NCBI GenBank assembly: GCA_003162995.1
Contig: PLUZ01000050.1
Location: 1-5,695, forward strand
Direction: 5' to 3'
Length of the DNA stretch: 5,695 nt
From: Methylocapsa sp.
Lineage (GTDB): Bacteria > Pseudomonadota > Alphaproteobacteria > Rhizobiales > Beijerinckiaceae
Shown here: positions 4,254 through 5,695 of the stretch, in pieces
Layout of the letters: every line of letters begins with the position of its first letter
Numbering within the stretch: position 1 is the first letter of the stretch
Program-made: the position numbers and the translations under genes
The notes under the pieces: model-generated
Told to the model about the DNA's origin: nothing
What the model saw: only the letters and a program-made list of their open reading frames with translations
Database searches by the model: none

Positions 4254-5144
4254 ATGACGAGCCCCCCTCCCCCCATCTTCGACCGCCGCCTGACAAGGCT
4301 GAGACTTGCCCGCGCGGCCACCCAAGGCGCCGAGGATTTTCTTCTTGTTCATGCCATCGAGGAATTCAGCGCGCGGCTTGCCACGATCAAACGCGAATTT
4401 TGCGCTATCCTCGATGCCGGCACGCCTTCACCCCGGCTAGCCGCGCGGCTTTTCGAGCTGCTTCATCCTCCCCTTTTCGTCCGGATGGCGCCTCTGCCAG
4501 AGGGTGCCGGCGGGTTTTCTCTCATGCGGCTCGTGGGCGACGAGGAAAATTTGCCGCTTAGGCCGGAACGATTCGATTTGGCGGTCTCGGCGCTTTCCTT
4601 GCAAAATCTCAATGATCTGCCTGGAGCGCTCGTTCAGCTCCGCCGCGTGTTGAAGCCGGATGGGCTTTTTCTCGGCTGCCTCCTTGGCGGCCAAAGTCTC
4701 TACGAGTTGCGAACCGCCTTGGCCGTTGCCGAGTCAGAAATATGCGGCGGGATCAGTCCGCGGGTCGCGCCTTTCGCGGATGTGCGCGACATGGGCGGGC
4801 TCATGCAAAGAGCCGGCTTCGCCTTGCCGGTCGCCGATAGCGAGCCCGTCACCGTGCGTTACGCCGATATGTTTGGCCTCATGAAAGATCTGCGCGCGAT
4901 GGGCGCGGCCAATGCGCTTGTGGCGCGGCTGCGGCAACCCTCGCCGAAGGGGCTTTTTATGCGCGCCGCGAAAGTCTATGCGGACCGATTCGCCGATCCG
5001 GACGGACGCGTGCGCGCAACTTTCGAGATGATTTTCCTCTCCGGCTGGGCGCCGCATGAGAGCCAGCAAAAGCCATTGGCGCCGGGCTCCGCCAAAATGC
5101 GGCTCGCCGACGCGCTCACAAACAAGCCGGTTCCCGGGAGCTAG
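4254..5144 (+). CDS. Class I SAM-dependent methyltransferase-fold protein, NDUFAF5/BioC-like
   Basis: This 296-residue protein has the layout of the alphaproteobacterial NDUFAF5-like family: IFDRRLTRLRLARAA (8-22), the SAM-site strand AILDAGTPSPRLA (51-63), an acidic DEE after the third strand (96-98), FDLAVSALSLQNLNDLPGAL (107-126), RRVLKPDGLFLG (130-141), LLGGQSLYELR (143-153), SPRVAPFADVRDMGGLMQRA, and the C-terminal HESQQKPLAPGSAKMRLADA. Mitochondrial NDUFAF5 is a complex I assembly factor that hydroxylates an Arg of NDUFS7; the bacterial role is inferred at best. Oddities: the glycine loop is degenerate (DAGTPSP instead of DxGxGxG), and the usual LQW/LHW before the ND pair is LQN here (Asn118). 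The start is unambiguous: TAG at 4227 closes the frame upstream and no other start intervenes; AAGG (4242-4245) is 8 bases before ATG. It is convergent with the SIMPL gene, with only 25 bases between stops and no hairpin. Confidence 0.9.
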   Translation: MTSPPPPIFDRRLTRLRLARAATQGAEDFLLVHAIEEFSARLATIKREFCAILDAGTPSPRLAARLFELLHPPLFVRMAPLPEGAGGFSLMRLVGDEENLPLRPERFDLAVSALSLQNLNDLPGALVQLRRVLKPDGLFLGCLLGGQSLYELRTALAVAESEICGGISPRVAPFADVRDMGGLMQRAGFALPVADSEPVTVRYADMFGLMKDLRAMGAANALVARLRQPSPKGLFMRAAKVYADRFADPDGRVRATFEMIFLSGWAPHESQQKPLAPGSAKMRLADALTNKPVPGS

Positions 5145-5169
5145 ACCATGATCGCTTCAACGTCGTTTG

Positions 5170-5695
5170 TTACTGCGCAAGTTCCCAGGTGACCTGCACT
5201 TCGGTGCGCAGAGTCTGTATACCCGGCTCGACGGGGATGGCGGCAGCGGCGGCTTCGCGCGGGCCCGCGCCGAGCATTCTCGGCGACATCCCAGCGGAAA
5301 CAGGTGCCGCCGGTTCTGTCGCGATTTCGAGGACCCGCCCGAGCTTAATGCCGAGCCCATTGACGTAGCTACTGGCCTTGCGCAGGGCGTCGCGAACGGC
5401 GTCTCCGCGTAAGCCATCGTATTTCGCATCCTTTTGCGAATAATCGAACTCGATGCCTTCAAGGCTATTGGCGCCTTTGTCCATTAATTGGCTTGCCAGG
5501 GCGCCGGCCTTTGTGATGTCCCTGATCCGCACGCTCAACGAATTGTGAGCGCTGTAACCGCGTAAGGTCCGCTTGATGATACGGCCATTGGCGTCGGTCG
5601 ACTCATCGTAAACCGGCGAGAGCGTGATAGACAAAGTTTTGATGTCCTTAGCCTCAATTCCTTGTGCCTTGATCTCGCCGACGACCGCCTGCGTG
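5170..5695 (-). CDS. SIMPL-domain (DUF541) protein, 5' end outside window
   Basis: The frame is open to the window edge, so the 175 visible residues are the C-terminal part of a protein normally about 230-250 residues long. It begins TQAVVGEIKAQGIEAKDIKT and continues LSITLSPVYDE, GYSAHNSLSVRIRDITKAGA, LMDKGANSLEGIEFDYS, RGDAVRDALRKASSYVNGLG and IKLGRVLEI, ending PVEPGIQTLRTEVQVTWELAQ. This is the SIMPL pattern: the Q/K-D-I-x-T strand, LSPVYD, G-Y-x-A-x-N-x-L-x-V, the D-A-x-x-R/K-A helix and the final V-x-V-x-W/Y-E-L strand. SIMPL proteins are usually exported to the periplasm or outer membrane, and members are linked to oxidative-stress protection, but no precise activity is established. A TTG at 5632-5634 is an internal codon, not the start. 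The signal peptide expected upstream is not in the window. It converges with the methyltransferase gene. Confidence 0.92.
   Translation of the reverse strand, partial: TQAVVGEIKAQGIEAKDIKTLSITLSPVYDESTDANGRIIKRTLRGYSAHNSLSVRIRDITKAGALASQLMDKGANSLEGIEFDYSQKDAKYDGLRGDAVRDALRKASSYVNGLGIKLGRVLEIATEPAAPVSAGMSPRMLGAGPREAAAAAIPVEPGIQTLRTEVQVTWELAQ

Noticed and set aside
4211..4561. 116-codon + strand ORF overlapping the methyltransferase
   Set aside because: AAAGG lies 11 bases before its ATG, but the product is Arg/Pro-rich and is an out-of-frame shadow of the well-supported methyltransferase.
4734..5069. 111-codon - strand ORF
   Set aside because: Antisense shadow of the methyltransferase; Arg/His-rich with no motif.
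5632..5634. TTG as start of the SIMPL protein
   Set aside because: SIMPL-type sequence (AQGIEAKDIKT) continues upstream of it in frame to the window edge.

Overview
The window looks like a gene-poor stretch of an alphaproteobacterial chromosome, most likely Hyphomicrobiales (Rhizobiales) and possibly Beijerinckiaceae. That placement is an inference from the moderately high GC, the style of the proteins (short PilZ protein, SIMPL/DUF541 protein, NDUFAF5-like methyltransferase, small Gly/Tyr-rich secreted proteins) and the many tiny exported or membrane proteins. No mobile element, CRISPR array, tRNA or rRNA was seen.

Layout. Bases 1-96 hold the 3' end of a DUF3761-like gene on the + strand. 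A 68-residue membrane protein lies at 374-580 (-). From about 720 to 1570 the sequence looks like decaying accessory DNA: an ORF with a ParB-like motif at 722-904 (+), two tiny overlapping - strand reading frames joined by TAATG at 965-1128, and the N-terminal remnant of a Crp/Fnr regulator at 1335-1559 (-) that still has its ribosome binding site. A short PilZ protein follows at 1725-2030 (+). Next is a small secreted-protein gene with an apparent one-base frameshift at 2161-2312 (+), an unassigned - strand ORF at 2282-2524, and an intact secreted Gly/Tyr/His/Cys protein at 2653-3036 (+) with a strong ribosome binding site. A two-helix membrane protein (3391-3630, -) and a 29-residue single-helix protein (3838-3927, -) follow.

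The last quarter is ordinary core-genome sequence. An NDUFAF5/BioC-like class I methyltransferase (4254-5144, +) runs convergently, 25 bases apart, into a SIMPL-domain (DUF541) protein (5170-5695, -) that continues past the window end.

The genes do not form an evident operon or pathway. What they share is that many encode small exported or membrane proteins, which suggests the cell envelope, but no sequence evidence ties them into one system. I found no convincing new multi-gene system. The items most worth checking are the unannotated micro-proteins, the repairable frameshift, and the regulator and ParB-like remnants.
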